Below, piece after piece: positions 23,114 through 31,777 of a stretch of DNA of 64,000 bases. The DNA lies in contig NZ_WVVV01000001.1 of NCBI RefSeq assembly GCF_012911015.1, forward strand, positions 124,001 to 188,000, written 5' to 3'. Below the pieces are notes generated by a model. That model had not been told where the DNA came from and ran no database searches. It was given only the letters and a program-made list of their open reading frames with translations. The stretch comes from Chelativorans sp. ZYF759 (GTDB lineage Bacteria; Pseudomonadota; Alphaproteobacteria; Rhizobiales; Rhizobiaceae). The stretch's first letter is position 1; every line of letters starts with the position of its first letter. The position numbers and the translations under genes were made by a program.

Positions 23114-24697
23114 CTACCAGACGCCGAAATAGATACCCCGATTCTTGTGTGTGTCCGTCCGCTTCTCAACCTCCTCGTCGGAACATGTCGTGCGCATTCG
23201 ACGAGTCCGGATCCAGTCGAACAGCTTCGCGCGAAGCAACTCGCGGACGTTTTCGAGCGCTGCATCCTCACCGCGATCGACAAGCTCCTCAGGATCGTCG
23301 ACAAGGTCGAACAGCTGCGGGCGGTAGCCCTCGTAGAAGATGTATTTCCAGCGTTCGGTGCGCACCATGTAGGCGCGCGATTCCGATGGCGAGCGGTCAA
23401 GCTGGAGACGTGCATTACGAAAGGCGTAGTCGCACTCCGAGACCGCCGCGCTGCGCCATTCGTCGGCCGACAGCGCTTTCTCGGCCCGCGTCACTCTCAG
23501 TAGCGACTGGCCTTCGAGGATATGCCCGGGCACCTTGCCGCCGGCAAATTCGACAAAGCTCGGCGCCAGGTCGATGGCCTCGACGAGGAGGTCGCTTGCC
23601 GTGCCTCGCGTGGCATCGGCCGCTTGATCCGGGTCATAGACGATCAGGGGGACGCGCACGCTCTGCTCGTGGAACATCTCCTTCTCTCCGAGCCAGTGAT
23701 CGCCCAGATAGTCGCCGTGGTCGCTGGTGATGACGACCATCGTGTTCTCGAACAAGCCACGGTCTTCCATGAAGCGCCACAGGCGCGCGAGGTGATCGTC
23801 AATCTGCCGGATCAGGCCCATATAGGCGGGAACAACAAGTCGCCGGACCTCCTCGCGGGCGAAGTTCAGGCTTTCCTCGTGCTGCATGTAGGCCGCATAA
23901 ACGGGATGAGGATTTTCCCGTTCCGCCTCGTTTCGCACTGCGGGCAGCACGTCTTCGGCCGAATACATGTCGTGGTAGGGTGCGGGCGCGATATAGGGCC
24001 AGTGTGGCTTGATGTAGGACAGGTGCAGACACCAGGACTCATCACCCGCATCCTTGATGAAATCCATCGCGCGGTCGGTCATGTAAGCGGTCTCCGAGTG
24101 TTCCTCCCGGACCTCCGCCGCCAAGCCCGAATTGCGCAGATACCAGGCCGACTTGACGCTGCCGTCGGCGTCGCGGCCCGCATTGGCGTAGTCGTGCCAC
24201 GGATTGTCGACATTGTAGCCCAGCGAGCGAAGATAGCTGTTGTAGGGCAGATCCTCGGGCACCATCGCGTCGGGCCAGAGCCCGTCGTCGCGCTCATACG
24301 GCTCGAAGCCACATTGACTCGCCAGCACGCCCTCATAGGAATTGGGATCGACGCCGAGGCGCTTCATGCCTTCCATGTCGGCTGCCATGTGCGTCTTGCC
24401 GACAAGCGCCGTGCGAACGCCGAGCGGGCGCAGATGGTCGCCCATCGTCATTTCACCCACGCGCAGCGGAACGCCGTTATAGGTCGAGCCATGGGAAGAC
24501 ATGTACCGCCCGGTATAGAAGCACATCCGGGACGGTCCGCAGACGGTTGCCTGAACATAGGCGCGGTCGAAGCGCATACCGCGCGATGCCAGCCAGTCCA
24601 TGGCGGGCGTCTGCAACGTGGGGTGCCCGTAGCAGGACAGATAATCCGCCCTCAGTTGGTCGGCCATGATGAAAAGGATGTTTCTAGGCTTGCTCAT
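23114..24697 (-). CDS. Sulfatase-superfamily hydrolase, phosphonate monoester hydrolase/phosphodiesterase-like
   Basis: Alkaline phosphatase/sulfatase fold enzyme of 527 residues. The formylglycine site is Cys53 in VCGPSRMCFYTGRY (C-X-P-S-R), so it needs a sulfatase-maturating enzyme from elsewhere. Metal ligands are the Asp13-Gln14 pair in IMADQLRADY and the Asp-His pair in TSDHGDYLGDHW. Gln in place of the usual second Asp, together with NGVPLR after GRYMSSHG, is what I recall of Rhizobium/Burkholderia phosphonate monoester hydrolases, promiscuous enzymes acting on phosphonate and phosphate diesters and on sulfates. There is no signal peptide, so it is cytoplasmic. It is downstream of a TAXI TRAP transporter, which may bring in the substrate. 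A GC-rich hairpin at 24728-24752 separates it from the binding-protein gene. Confidence 0.85.
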   Translation of the reverse strand: MSKPRNILFIMADQLRADYLSCYGHPTLQTPAMDWLASRGMRFDRAYVQATVCGPSRMCFYTGRYMSSHGSTYNGVPLRVGEMTMGDHLRPLGVRTALVGKTHMAADMEGMKRLGVDPNSYEGVLASQCGFEPYERDDGLWPDAMVPEDLPYNSYLRSLGYNVDNPWHDYANAGRDADGSVKSAWYLRNSGLAAEVREEHSETAYMTDRAMDFIKDAGDESWCLHLSYIKPHWPYIAPAPYHDMYSAEDVLPAVRNEAERENPHPVYAAYMQHEESLNFAREEVRRLVVPAYMGLIRQIDDHLARLWRFMEDRGLFENTMVVITSDHGDYLGDHWLGEKEMFHEQSVRVPLIVYDPDQAADATRGTASDLLVEAIDLAPSFVEFAGGKVPGHILEGQSLLRVTRAEKALSADEWRSAAVSECDYAFRNARLQLDRSPSESRAYMVRTERWKYIFYEGYRPQLFDLVDDPEELVDRGEDAALENVRELLRAKLFDWIRTRRMRTTCSDEEVEKRTDTHKNRGIYFGVW

Positions 24698-24727
24698 GAC
24701 GTCCTTGCGGGCAGGTTCAGGTTGGGA

Positions 24728-24752
24728 AAGGGGCCGCCCAAGGCGGCCCCTT
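24728..24752 (-). terminator. Hairpin between TRAP binding-protein gene and hydrolase gene
   Basis: Perfect 11-base arms AAGGGGCCGCC and GGCGGCCCCTT with a three-base loop. On the minus strand it is followed by only a short T run (TTTCCC). It lies 14 bases after the TAXI binding-protein stop and can act as a partial terminator or mRNA stabiliser, which would let the binding protein be made in excess over the hydrolase. Confidence 0.6.
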
Positions 24753-24765
24753 GCTCTTGCGCCGT

Positions 24766-25782
24766 TTACTGGGCGATCAGGTCCTCGGGAATGTCGAGAC
24801 CGATCTCCCGGTAATAGCGTTCCGCGCCCGGATGAAGCGGCAGGTTCAGATCCTGAAAGGCGTTCTCAAGCGTGATCTCACGCAGCCAACGTGTCTGTTC
24901 GCGGCTCACCTCGACGCCCTCCCAGAAGGCCTTGGTGATCTCGTAGACGGCATCGTCATCCATGTGGGCGCCGGTGCCAACGCCGACGATGGATCCCAGG
25001 GTCTGCACGGGCGCATCGTTAAGCTGGTTGGCGCCATAGGCATCGGCGGGTATTTCGCCCAGCACGCCGCCGGGACGATTGAGTATGGTCTGCACCTCCG
25101 GCTTCGCAATCTCTTCCTCGGAGAGCCCGATCAGCCGGATCGGATTGGAAATGGCGATCTGCTCGATGACCGGACTGGGCGGGATCGAGGGGTTGATGTA
25201 GACGTCGATGCGCCCGTCCTGGAAAGACTGCAGCGCGGCTTCCCAACCAAGCTGGACGGAAGTGTAGCCTTCATCAGGCTTCATACCGGTGACAGCCTCC
25301 ATGATCTGCCCCATGATGACCGTTGCACCGCCGCCGGGCGGTCCCAGGAATACGCGCTTGCCCGCGGCATCGGAAAGCGAGTGCACGTCGGAATCGCCAT
25401 AGGTCACGATGTGGTAGAGCCCGAGCGGGAAGGCAAAGACCGCGCGCAGGTTTTCCGACAGCTCCGGTGCCTGTGGGATTTGCGCGTACATGTTGATGCC
25501 CCCCTTCATGGAGGCGTGAACGCTGGCCGACCACATAAAGAAGTCCAGCTGCCCATTGGCGACCTCGATGGCATGCTGGGTAGCCGCCCCGGTCGCGTTG
25601 ACCTGGATCTGCCCGTCGATGCGGTCGCCGACGAGCTGAGCGAAAGTGCTCATCACGAGATAGGGCGTGGAGCCGGGTCCGAGTGTTGCCAGCCGGTAGA
25701 AGTCTTGCCCAGCAGCCTGACCGACCGACAGGCACATGGCGACGCCTGCCGCCAGGGCCATAAATCTGTTCTTTCCTCTCAT
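24766..25782 (-). CDS. TAXI-family TRAP transporter substrate-binding protein
   Basis: 338 residues with a Sec signal peptide (residues 1-25, cleavage near AAG). The N-terminal pattern LATLGPGSTPYLVMSTFAQLV and the segments GAATQHAIEVANGQLDFF and PGGGATVIMGQIME belong to the TAXI group of TRAP binding proteins, not the DctP group. It lies 14 bases downstream of the gene for its fused permease. The ligand is not evident; TAXI proteins often bind amino or dicarboxylic acids (family knowledge), while the linked hydrolase points to a phosphonate or sulfate ester or its product. Confidence 0.9.
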   Translation of the reverse strand: MRGKNRFMALAAGVAMCLSVGQAAGQDFYRLATLGPGSTPYLVMSTFAQLVGDRIDGQIQVNATGAATQHAIEVANGQLDFFMWSASVHASMKGGINMYAQIPQAPELSENLRAVFAFPLGLYHIVTYGDSDVHSLSDAAGKRVFLGPPGGGATVIMGQIMEAVTGMKPDEGYTSVQLGWEAALQSFQDGRIDVYINPSIPPSPVIEQIAISNPIRLIGLSEEEIAKPEVQTILNRPGGVLGEIPADAYGANQLNDAPVQTLGSIVGVGTGAHMDDDAVYEITKAFWEGVEVSREQTRWLREITLENAFQDLNLPLHPGAERYYREIGLDIPEDLIAQ

Positions 25783-25796
25783 CGCGGTTTCCTCCT

Positions 25797-27752
25797 TTAT
25801 CCTTGTTCCGCCTTGTTCAGTTTGCGATCCTGCGCGGTGGCGGATTGCGCCAGGATTAGGGGGGCGGCATCGCGTGAAACGATCAGCGCGATCAGCGCCA
25901 GACTAGCGATCTCGACCCACAGCCAAGGCACGAGCACCGCCAGGCCCAGCACGAGCCGAGCGCCACGGCTCGGCAGCCCGATCCGGCCGGCCGCATAGCC
26001 GGTGAAAGCAGTCGAGAACATCCAGATCGCGAGCATCAGCCGCAGGGCGATCCAGACGAAGCCGAGCCAGGAAAACTCCGGCGTGACGAGCACGAGAGAG
26101 GGGTTGTAGACCATCACGAAGGGGATCACGAAGCCGATCAACGCCACCTTGGAGGCGTCGAGACTGATCATGATCGGATTGGCCTTTGCGATGGGCGCGG
26201 CCACGAAAGCCGCGATTGCCACCGGCGGTGTGATTGCCGACAGGACGCCGAAATAGACAACGAACAGATGGGCAATCACGGTCGGGACACCCATCTGCTC
26301 AATCGCCGGCCCCATCACCAGCACGATGATCAGATATGCCGGAACTGTCGGCATCCCCATGCCGAGAACAAGCGAACCGAGCATCATCATGATCAGCGCC
26401 AAAAACAGCGAGTCCCCCGCCACGGACAGGATGACGCCAGCGAAGCGCAGGCCAAGCCCGGTCATGTTCATGACGCCGATCAGAATTCCGATGGCGCCGA
26501 CCGCGATGATGATCTGCGCGGCGGCGGCGCCGGCATTTGCAAGAGCAGTAACGATGCGCATCGGGTGGCGACGCAAGTCGGGGTTGAACAGGAGACCCAG
26601 CGCCAGCGCGGTCAAGACTGCGTAGAAGCCGGCCAGCGCGGGTGAGCGGCCCATAACCATCAGGGCGACCACGACCCCGAGCGGAACGACGAAGCAAAGC
26701 GACATGAGATAGTCGTGCGCCGTCAGGATGGGCCGTTCGGATTTGGGGATCGGCTTGATGTCGCGCCGGACGGCTTCAAGGTGAACCGAAACGAACAGGG
26801 AGAGATAGTAGAACAGCGCCGGAACCAGCGCGGCCAGACAGATCGTGAGATAGGGAATGCCCGTTACGTCGGCCATGATGAAGGCGACCGCTCCCATGAC
26901 GGGCGGCATGAACTGCCCGCCGGAAGAGGCTGCCGCCTCAATGCCACCGGCATAGCGGCCCGAGAAGCCACGATCGCGGATCATGGGAATGGTGATGACG
27001 CCGGTTCCCACGACATTGCCTGCGACCGAGCCCGACATGGTGCCGAAGGCACCGCTCGCGGCGATCGCGGCATGGGCGGGGCCACCGCGGGTATGGCCGG
27101 TCAGCGCGAAGGCGAATTTGAGCAGCACCGCGCCGGCGCCAATGCCCTCCAGCAGCACGCCGAAGACGATGAAGACGAGGATAAGGCTTACGACGACCGA
27201 CAGCGGGCCGCCAAACACGCCGTCAAAAGAATACCACGTGACCTGCAGCACCTGCTGAAATGAGAACCCGCTATGCCGCAAAATGCCGGGCAGCACGTCG
27301 CCGAATACCGCATAGGCAAGCCCGAGCAGGCAGATGATGAGAAGCGGCAGCCCCATGGCGCGGCGCGTGAGCTCCAGGAGAACGACGAGGCCCAGCGTTC
27401 CCAGCAGGATGTCGGTCTGCTGAAACATATAAAGACCGATCTGGAGCGCCCGGCCGATCTCCATGTAGCGCCAGATGGCAGCGAGGAAGGCCGCAAGCAG
27501 CACAACGTCGACGAGCAGGCCGAGGTGGCGAAGCGAGCCGCCGCTGGGACGCAGCGCCATCGAGGTCAGGAGAAGAAGAACGCCCGCGATACCGAATGTG
27601 CCAACGCGCATCAGCGTTTCATCGAGAATGCCGAGCCCTGCTACATACAGGCCGACGATCGCGACCGTGATGCCGAGCACTCGGGCCGCGAAATGAACGA
27701 CGCGGAAGATGCCACCGACCGGAGCGGCGTCGCCATCAGTAGCGTTCGACAT
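25797..27752 (-). CDS. TRAP transporter fused permease (4TM + 12TM)
   Basis: 651 residues from the ATG at 27752, which has a strong GGGGAGGAG ribosome site five bases upstream; the longer frame to 27794 lacks one. About four membrane segments in the first 150 residues form the small-subunit (DctQ-like) part. The remainder is the DctM-like large subunit with FGVLLEGIGAG, GTMSGSVAGNVVGTG, SGGQFMPPVMGAVAF and GMGMPTVPAYL. Such fusions always pair with TAXI binding proteins, matching the next gene. The gene is transcribed divergently from the IclR gene. Confidence 0.93.
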   Translation of the reverse strand: MSNATDGDAAPVGGIFRVVHFAARVLGITVAIVGLYVAGLGILDETLMRVGTFGIAGVLLLLTSMALRPSGGSLRHLGLLVDVVLLAAFLAAIWRYMEIGRALQIGLYMFQQTDILLGTLGLVVLLELTRRAMGLPLLIICLLGLAYAVFGDVLPGILRHSGFSFQQVLQVTWYSFDGVFGGPLSVVVSLILVFIVFGVLLEGIGAGAVLLKFAFALTGHTRGGPAHAAIAASGAFGTMSGSVAGNVVGTGVITIPMIRDRGFSGRYAGGIEAAASSGGQFMPPVMGAVAFIMADVTGIPYLTICLAALVPALFYYLSLFVSVHLEAVRRDIKPIPKSERPILTAHDYLMSLCFVVPLGVVVALMVMGRSPALAGFYAVLTALALGLLFNPDLRRHPMRIVTALANAGAAAAQIIIAVGAIGILIGVMNMTGLGLRFAGVILSVAGDSLFLALIMMMLGSLVLGMGMPTVPAYLIIVLVMGPAIEQMGVPTVIAHLFVVYFGVLSAITPPVAIAAFVAAPIAKANPIMISLDASKVALIGFVIPFVMVYNPSLVLVTPEFSWLGFVWIALRLMLAIWMFSTAFTGYAAGRIGLPSRGARLVLGLAVLVPWLWVEIASLALIALIVSRDAAPLILAQSATAQDRKLNKAEQG

Positions 27753-27835
27753 GAGCTCCTCCCCGAGCACTGTCCTGTTGGACTTCGAGAGCATGTCTCA
27801 GGGGAGGTCGACATAGAACCACGAACGCACATGCT

Positions 27836-27850
27836 TTCCGCCAGGCGGAA
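27836..27850. promoter_or_regulatory. Perfect palindrome, candidate IclR operator
   Basis: TTCCGCC-A-GGCGGAA, 7-base arms around one base, sits in the 117-base divergent region. It lies 20 bases before the IclR gene start and about 84 before the TRAP permease start. IclR-family operators are often such short palindromes, so it probably controls both directions. The assignment is by position only. Confidence 0.5.
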
Positions 27851-27869
27851 TCCACGCTACGCTTATTCC

Positions 27870-28676
27870 ATGACACAAAACGAGACAATCCGCGCACTGT
27901 CACGCGGTCTTTGCGTCCTGCAGGCGGTTCAGGACGGCAACGGCATGTCTCTGCACGAGATCAGCGGTGCGACCGGCCTGGCCAAGCCGACGCTGCTTAG
28001 GATCCTGCGTACCCTGGAGGCGGAAGGCTATGTGCGGCGCGGCCTGACCGACCAGCACTATCATGCAAATGTCCGCTCGGTGCCGACCGAGGAAGAAGTT
28101 CAGCGCAGCGTACTCGCCGAAGTGGCGGCTCCGGTTCTCGACCAGCTCTGTCAGGAGGTGTTGTGGCCCTCCGACCTCGCCGTCTACGATGACGGCCATA
28201 TGTGGGTGCAGGAGACGTCTCGCCGGCGCTCGCCTTTCATGATGAACCGCGCGGTCACCAGGTTTGGGATCCACATGCTGCAGTCGGGGATGGGGCGCGC
28301 GTTCCTGGCATACTGCCACCCAGACAGGCGGGACGAAATCCTTCGCCGGCTGGCGAAATCGAACGAGCCACACGACGTATTGGCGCGCAAAACGGGCACG
28401 GTTGAGAAGATGCTCAGGGACGTCCGCAGCAAGGGATATGCGACACGTGTCACAGGCTACTTTGTGACCCAGCCGAACGAGGCGCGGGTTGCAGCCATAG
28501 CGGTGCCCGTGATGGCCGACGAAGAGGTGCTCGGCTCGGTCAATCTGGTCTGGATAGCCCACGCGGCGAACGAAGAACAGTTCGTGCGGCGGTATCTCGG
28601 AAGATTGACGGAGGCCTCGGCAGAGATCGCGAAGCGATTCATCGAAGGTCGTGAAAGTCGCCCTGGGCGGGCTTGA
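27870..28676 (+). CDS. IclR-family transcriptional regulator
   Basis: 268 residues from the ATG at 27870. The N-terminal winged helix-turn-helix (ALSRGLCVLQAVQ, LHEISGATGLAKPTLLRILRTLEAEGYV) is followed by the IclR effector-binding domain (LQSGMGRAFLAY, VTGYFVTQPNEARVAAIAVPV, SVNLVWIA). Divergent from the TAXI-TRAP/hydrolase operon, which it presumably controls in response to the substrate. It ends 27 bases before the convergent DctM gene. I see no clear ribosome site in front of the ATG. Confidence 0.9.
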   Translation: MTQNETIRALSRGLCVLQAVQDGNGMSLHEISGATGLAKPTLLRILRTLEAEGYVRRGLTDQHYHANVRSVPTEEEVQRSVLAEVAAPVLDQLCQEVLWPSDLAVYDDGHMWVQETSRRRSPFMMNRAVTRFGIHMLQSGMGRAFLAYCHPDRRDEILRRLAKSNEPHDVLARKTGTVEKMLRDVRSKGYATRVTGYFVTQPNEARVAAIAVPVMADEEVLGSVNLVWIAHAANEEQFVRRYLGRLTEASAEIAKRFIEGRESRPGRA

Positions 28677-28703
28677 GCTGTCGATCCCGACCGAGACAAC
28701 CCC

Positions 28704-30044
28704 TCACATCGACGCTGGCAGGAAAAGCGCGATGGCCGGGAACACGAACAGCAAAGCCAGTATCACCAGGTCGGCGCAGATGAAGGGCACTACGCCCTTG
28801 AATATCTGCTCCAGCGGCACCGCCTTGCCCACCACGCTCTTGATGACAAAGGTGTTCAAGCCGACCGGTGGCGTCACCAGACCCACCTCGAGAAGCTTGA
28901 TGACCACGATCGCGAACCATATCAGGCTCAGCCCCTGTGCCTCGATCAGCGGCACGGTGAGGGGAATGGTCAGCAGGATGATGCCGATCGGGTCGAGGAA
29001 GGTGCCAAGCACGATGTAGAGCACGACGATCGCCGCCATGATGGCGAAGAACGAAAGTTCCGAGGCGTCGATCCATGCCAGGAGCGAGCCCGTGACGCCG
29101 GTCAGCGCGACGAAGGACAGGAGCATCTTGGCCGAGACAGCTATCGCGAAGACAGCGGCTGTCTGATAGGCGGCATCACGCACGGCCAACCCGAGCGCGC
29201 GCCAGGTGAGCGTGCGTGTCGCGAAGCCGAGAACCGTCGCAACCACGACGGAGACGGCGGCTGCCTCCGTCGGCGTGAAGATGCCGAGATAGATGCCGCC
29301 GATGATCAGGAAGAACAGGATGAAGAACGGCCACGTTGCCCTGAGTGCCGCGCGGCGCTGTTCGCGCGTGGCGCGGAAAGGATCCTCAGGCGCCGAACTC
29401 GGGCTGATTTTCACCCATGCCCACACGATGCCCAGGTAGAAGATGATGGTGAGCATCCCCGGAATAAAGGCGGCGAGGAACAGCTGGCTGACCGATTGCT
29501 CTGTGAAGATGCCGTAGATGACGAGCAGCAGCGAGGGCGGGATAAGCGATCCCAGCGTGCCGCCCGCGGCCACCACGGACGTTGCCAGAGCCGGCGAGTA
29601 GCCGAATTTCAGCATCTCGGGCACGGCGATGCGCCCCATCGCGGCTGCACAGGCGACGCTCGTGCCAGTGATCGCCGAGAACCCTCCGCAGCCCATCACG
29701 GATGCCATTGCGAGGTTGCCTGGTACCGCCGGCAAGCAGATGCGGATGGCGTAGAACAGGCTGGTGGTGAAGCCGGCGCGATGCGCGATGTGGCCCATGG
29801 CGATGAACAGAGGCGCCATGAGCAGCGGATAGGAATGGAGAAAGGAATAGGGGTCCGACGCCAGGAAGGATTGCAGCGGCCGCAGCGCGCGCTCCGGATG
29901 GAAGCCGCCGCTGGCGGGAAAGGCGAAGTAGGCGAACATGCCGCCCACAGCCGCCGCACCGAGCGCAAAGGCGACGGGTACGCGGATAATGAGCAGCAAA
30001 AGCGCAAGGCCCATGCCGAGCGAACCGAGAAGCACCGGATCCAT
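28704..30044 (-). CDS. dctM: TRAP transporter large permease
   Basis: 446 residues, about 12 membrane segments, with DctM-family signatures GCGGFSAITGTSVACAAAMG, GGTLGSLIPPSLLLVIYG, FTPTEAAAVSVVVATVLG and TPPVGLNTFVIK. A GAGGGA ribosome site precedes the ATG at 30044. It is the last gene of the operon that starts with the citryl-CoA lyase-like gene. Together with the DctQ and DctP proteins it forms a sodium-driven organic-acid importer. Confidence 0.93.
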   Translation of the reverse strand: MDPVLLGSLGMGLALLLLIIRVPVAFALGAAAVGGMFAYFAFPASGGFHPERALRPLQSFLASDPYSFLHSYPLLMAPLFIAMGHIAHRAGFTTSLFYAIRICLPAVPGNLAMASVMGCGGFSAITGTSVACAAAMGRIAVPEMLKFGYSPALATSVVAAGGTLGSLIPPSLLLVIYGIFTEQSVSQLFLAAFIPGMLTIIFYLGIVWAWVKISPSSAPEDPFRATREQRRAALRATWPFFILFFLIIGGIYLGIFTPTEAAAVSVVVATVLGFATRTLTWRALGLAVRDAAYQTAAVFAIAVSAKMLLSFVALTGVTGSLLAWIDASELSFFAIMAAIVVLYIVLGTFLDPIGIILLTIPLTVPLIEAQGLSLIWFAIVVIKLLEVGLVTPPVGLNTFVIKSVVGKAVPLEQIFKGVVPFICADLVILALLFVFPAIALFLPASM

Positions 30045-30081
30045 TGGTCAATCCCTCGCCTGCGTGCGGCGGTCTGGCGTT

Positions 30082-30651
30082 TCAGCGTTCCGCATCGGTC
30101 CGGCCATACTGCTGAGGGTGCTTGAAGAGACTGATCAAATCCTCGACGAAGTTGAGGATCAGCCGCGCGCTGAACAGGGCGAGCCCGGCCACGAAGAAGG
30201 CTTTGGCCGGCCATGCGGGAATACGCAACAATCCCTCGAAAAAGCGCCCTCGGCTCCAATCGCTGCCGAGCACGTTCCATGCGCCCCACGCGATCAGCCC
30301 GAAGATGACGAGGCCGATGGCGTTCGCAATCATGTTGAGGACGAGAATGCCGCGTCGGGGCAGGAAGTTCGTGAAGACCTCGACCTCGATATGGCCTCGT
30401 CGCGCCGCCACATAGGCGAGCGGCAGCGCGACGATCAGCGGCATCATGTTTTCGGCCAGAACGATGTTGTCGGGGATCGAGCGACCGAAGAGGCTGCGGC
30501 CGGCGACCGACAGGAAGATGACGATGGTGGCGAAGGCGATGGCCGCCATGGCCACGCCCAGCGCTGCCGTCTCGAACAGATGCAGTGTCCGATCCAGAAC
30601 ACCGGCGCCTGCCGGCCGCTGGTGCGGAACCTCGCCTTCGTCTTCCATCAT
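30082..30651 (-). CDS. dctQ: TRAP transporter small permease
   Basis: 189 residues with four membrane segments and the DctQ hallmark VAARRGHIEVEVF in the loop after the second segment. Two adjacent ATG codons (30651 and 30648) follow a GGGAGGGG ribosome site; the second has the better spacing. It is encoded between the binding protein and the large permease, 37 bases upstream of the latter. Confidence 0.9.
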   Translation of the reverse strand: MMEDEGEVPHQRPAGAGVLDRTLHLFETAALGVAMAAIAFATIVIFLSVAGRSLFGRSIPDNIVLAENMMPLIVALPLAYVAARRGHIEVEVFTNFLPRRGILVLNMIANAIGLVIFGLIAWGAWNVLGSDWSRGRFFEGLLRIPAWPAKAFFVAGLALFSARLILNFVEDLISLFKHPQQYGRTDAER

Positions 30652-30675
30652 CCCCTCCCGGCGGTCATGCGGCCG

Positions 30676-31737
30676 CTAGTCGGCCCACGGATAGCCGTTG
30701 GCCTCCAGCTCCTGCTGGTAGCTGGCCTGGGCTTCGTTGAAGTGACGCAGAACGCCCTCGCCATCCAGACCTTTGGCGGTCACGGCCTCCATCCAGTTCT
30801 GGGCAAGCGTATCGCCCTGCGCCCGCACCACCGACATCACCTCTTCAGGCGGGGTGGAAATCTCGACGGTGTGTCCGTCGATGCCCGCCTCGAGGTCACC
30901 CTTCACTTCGTCGCCGAGCGACATCAGCGCCCTGGCCAGGTAATCGGTCGTGTCGCGCCCCACTTCGCGCATCAGGGCTTGCTGATCCTCCGAGAGATCA
31001 TCCCAGATGCCCTTGTTGACCACACCGACGAGGCCGAGCATCTGTCCGTAATTCAGTTCGACCAGATGGCCTGCGACCTCGTGGAGGCGGTAGGCGGTCA
31101 CGTTGCTCCAGTAAACCTGGTTGCAGTCTACCAGGCCACTGTCGAGCGCCTGGTAGACTTCGATCTGCGGGAAGGAGACGATCTCGGCGCCGAGCGAGCG
31201 GAAGGCTTCGATATAGGGACCCACGGCGCGGATGCGCAGGCCCGAGAAGTCGTCGATGCTGTCGATGGGATTCTTGCAGATGAGCTGCACGGGGCCGGTG
31301 TTGAACTGCATGAGATAGACCGCGTCGTGATCGGCGAACTCTTCGATCAGCGCAGGGTTTTCCGATGCCAGGTCGAACATGGCGTGCATTGCGACCCAGT
31401 CATCGGAGGTGCCGATCGGCACGTCGCCGACCTCGTAGAGATGGAGCATCTCCGGTTCCCAGGACGGCACGAAAGTTCCGGCATCGACGAAGCCGGACTG
31501 AACGGCGCGCATCACGTCACGGCCGGCCACCAGCGCGCCGCCCCACGACAGATCCAACGTAATCTCGCCGCCGGAGCGCTCCTCGATCTGTTCGGCGAAG
31601 TATTTGATCGCATCGGCACGGACGCCGCGGTCGGGTCCGTATTCGGCGTATCGGATCACGGTCTGCGCGTTGGCGGCCGCCGTCATCATGGCCGTGGCGA
31701 CCACCGCGGTCACTATTCCTGTCCTGGCTGCAGTCAT
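30676..31737 (-). CDS. dctP: TRAP transporter substrate-binding protein, DctP family
   Basis: 353 residues with a Sec signal peptide ending NAQ near residue 25; GGGAGGAAATGAC before the ATG is a good ribosome site. The DctP fold is shown by GGALVAGRDVMRAVQSG and by the carboxylate-binding arginine region DFSGLRIRAVG, with PQIEVYQALDSGLVD following. The conserved arginine suggests a carboxylic-acid ligand. Co-transcription with an acyl-CoA ligase and a citryl-CoA lyase-like protein suggests a hydroxy-acid substrate (inference). Confidence 0.92.
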   Translation of the reverse strand: MTAARTGIVTAVVATAMMTAAANAQTVIRYAEYGPDRGVRADAIKYFAEQIEERSGGEITLDLSWGGALVAGRDVMRAVQSGFVDAGTFVPSWEPEMLHLYEVGDVPIGTSDDWVAMHAMFDLASENPALIEEFADHDAVYLMQFNTGPVQLICKNPIDSIDDFSGLRIRAVGPYIEAFRSLGAEIVSFPQIEVYQALDSGLVDCNQVYWSNVTAYRLHEVAGHLVELNYGQMLGLVGVVNKGIWDDLSEDQQALMREVGRDTTDYLARALMSLGDEVKGDLEAGIDGHTVEISTPPEEVMSVVRAQGDTLAQNWMEAVTAKGLDGEGVLRHFNEAQASYQQELEANGYPWAD

Positions 31738-31777
31738 GTCATTTCCTCCCTTTGTTAATTTCCTGTTTGCCGGCCGC

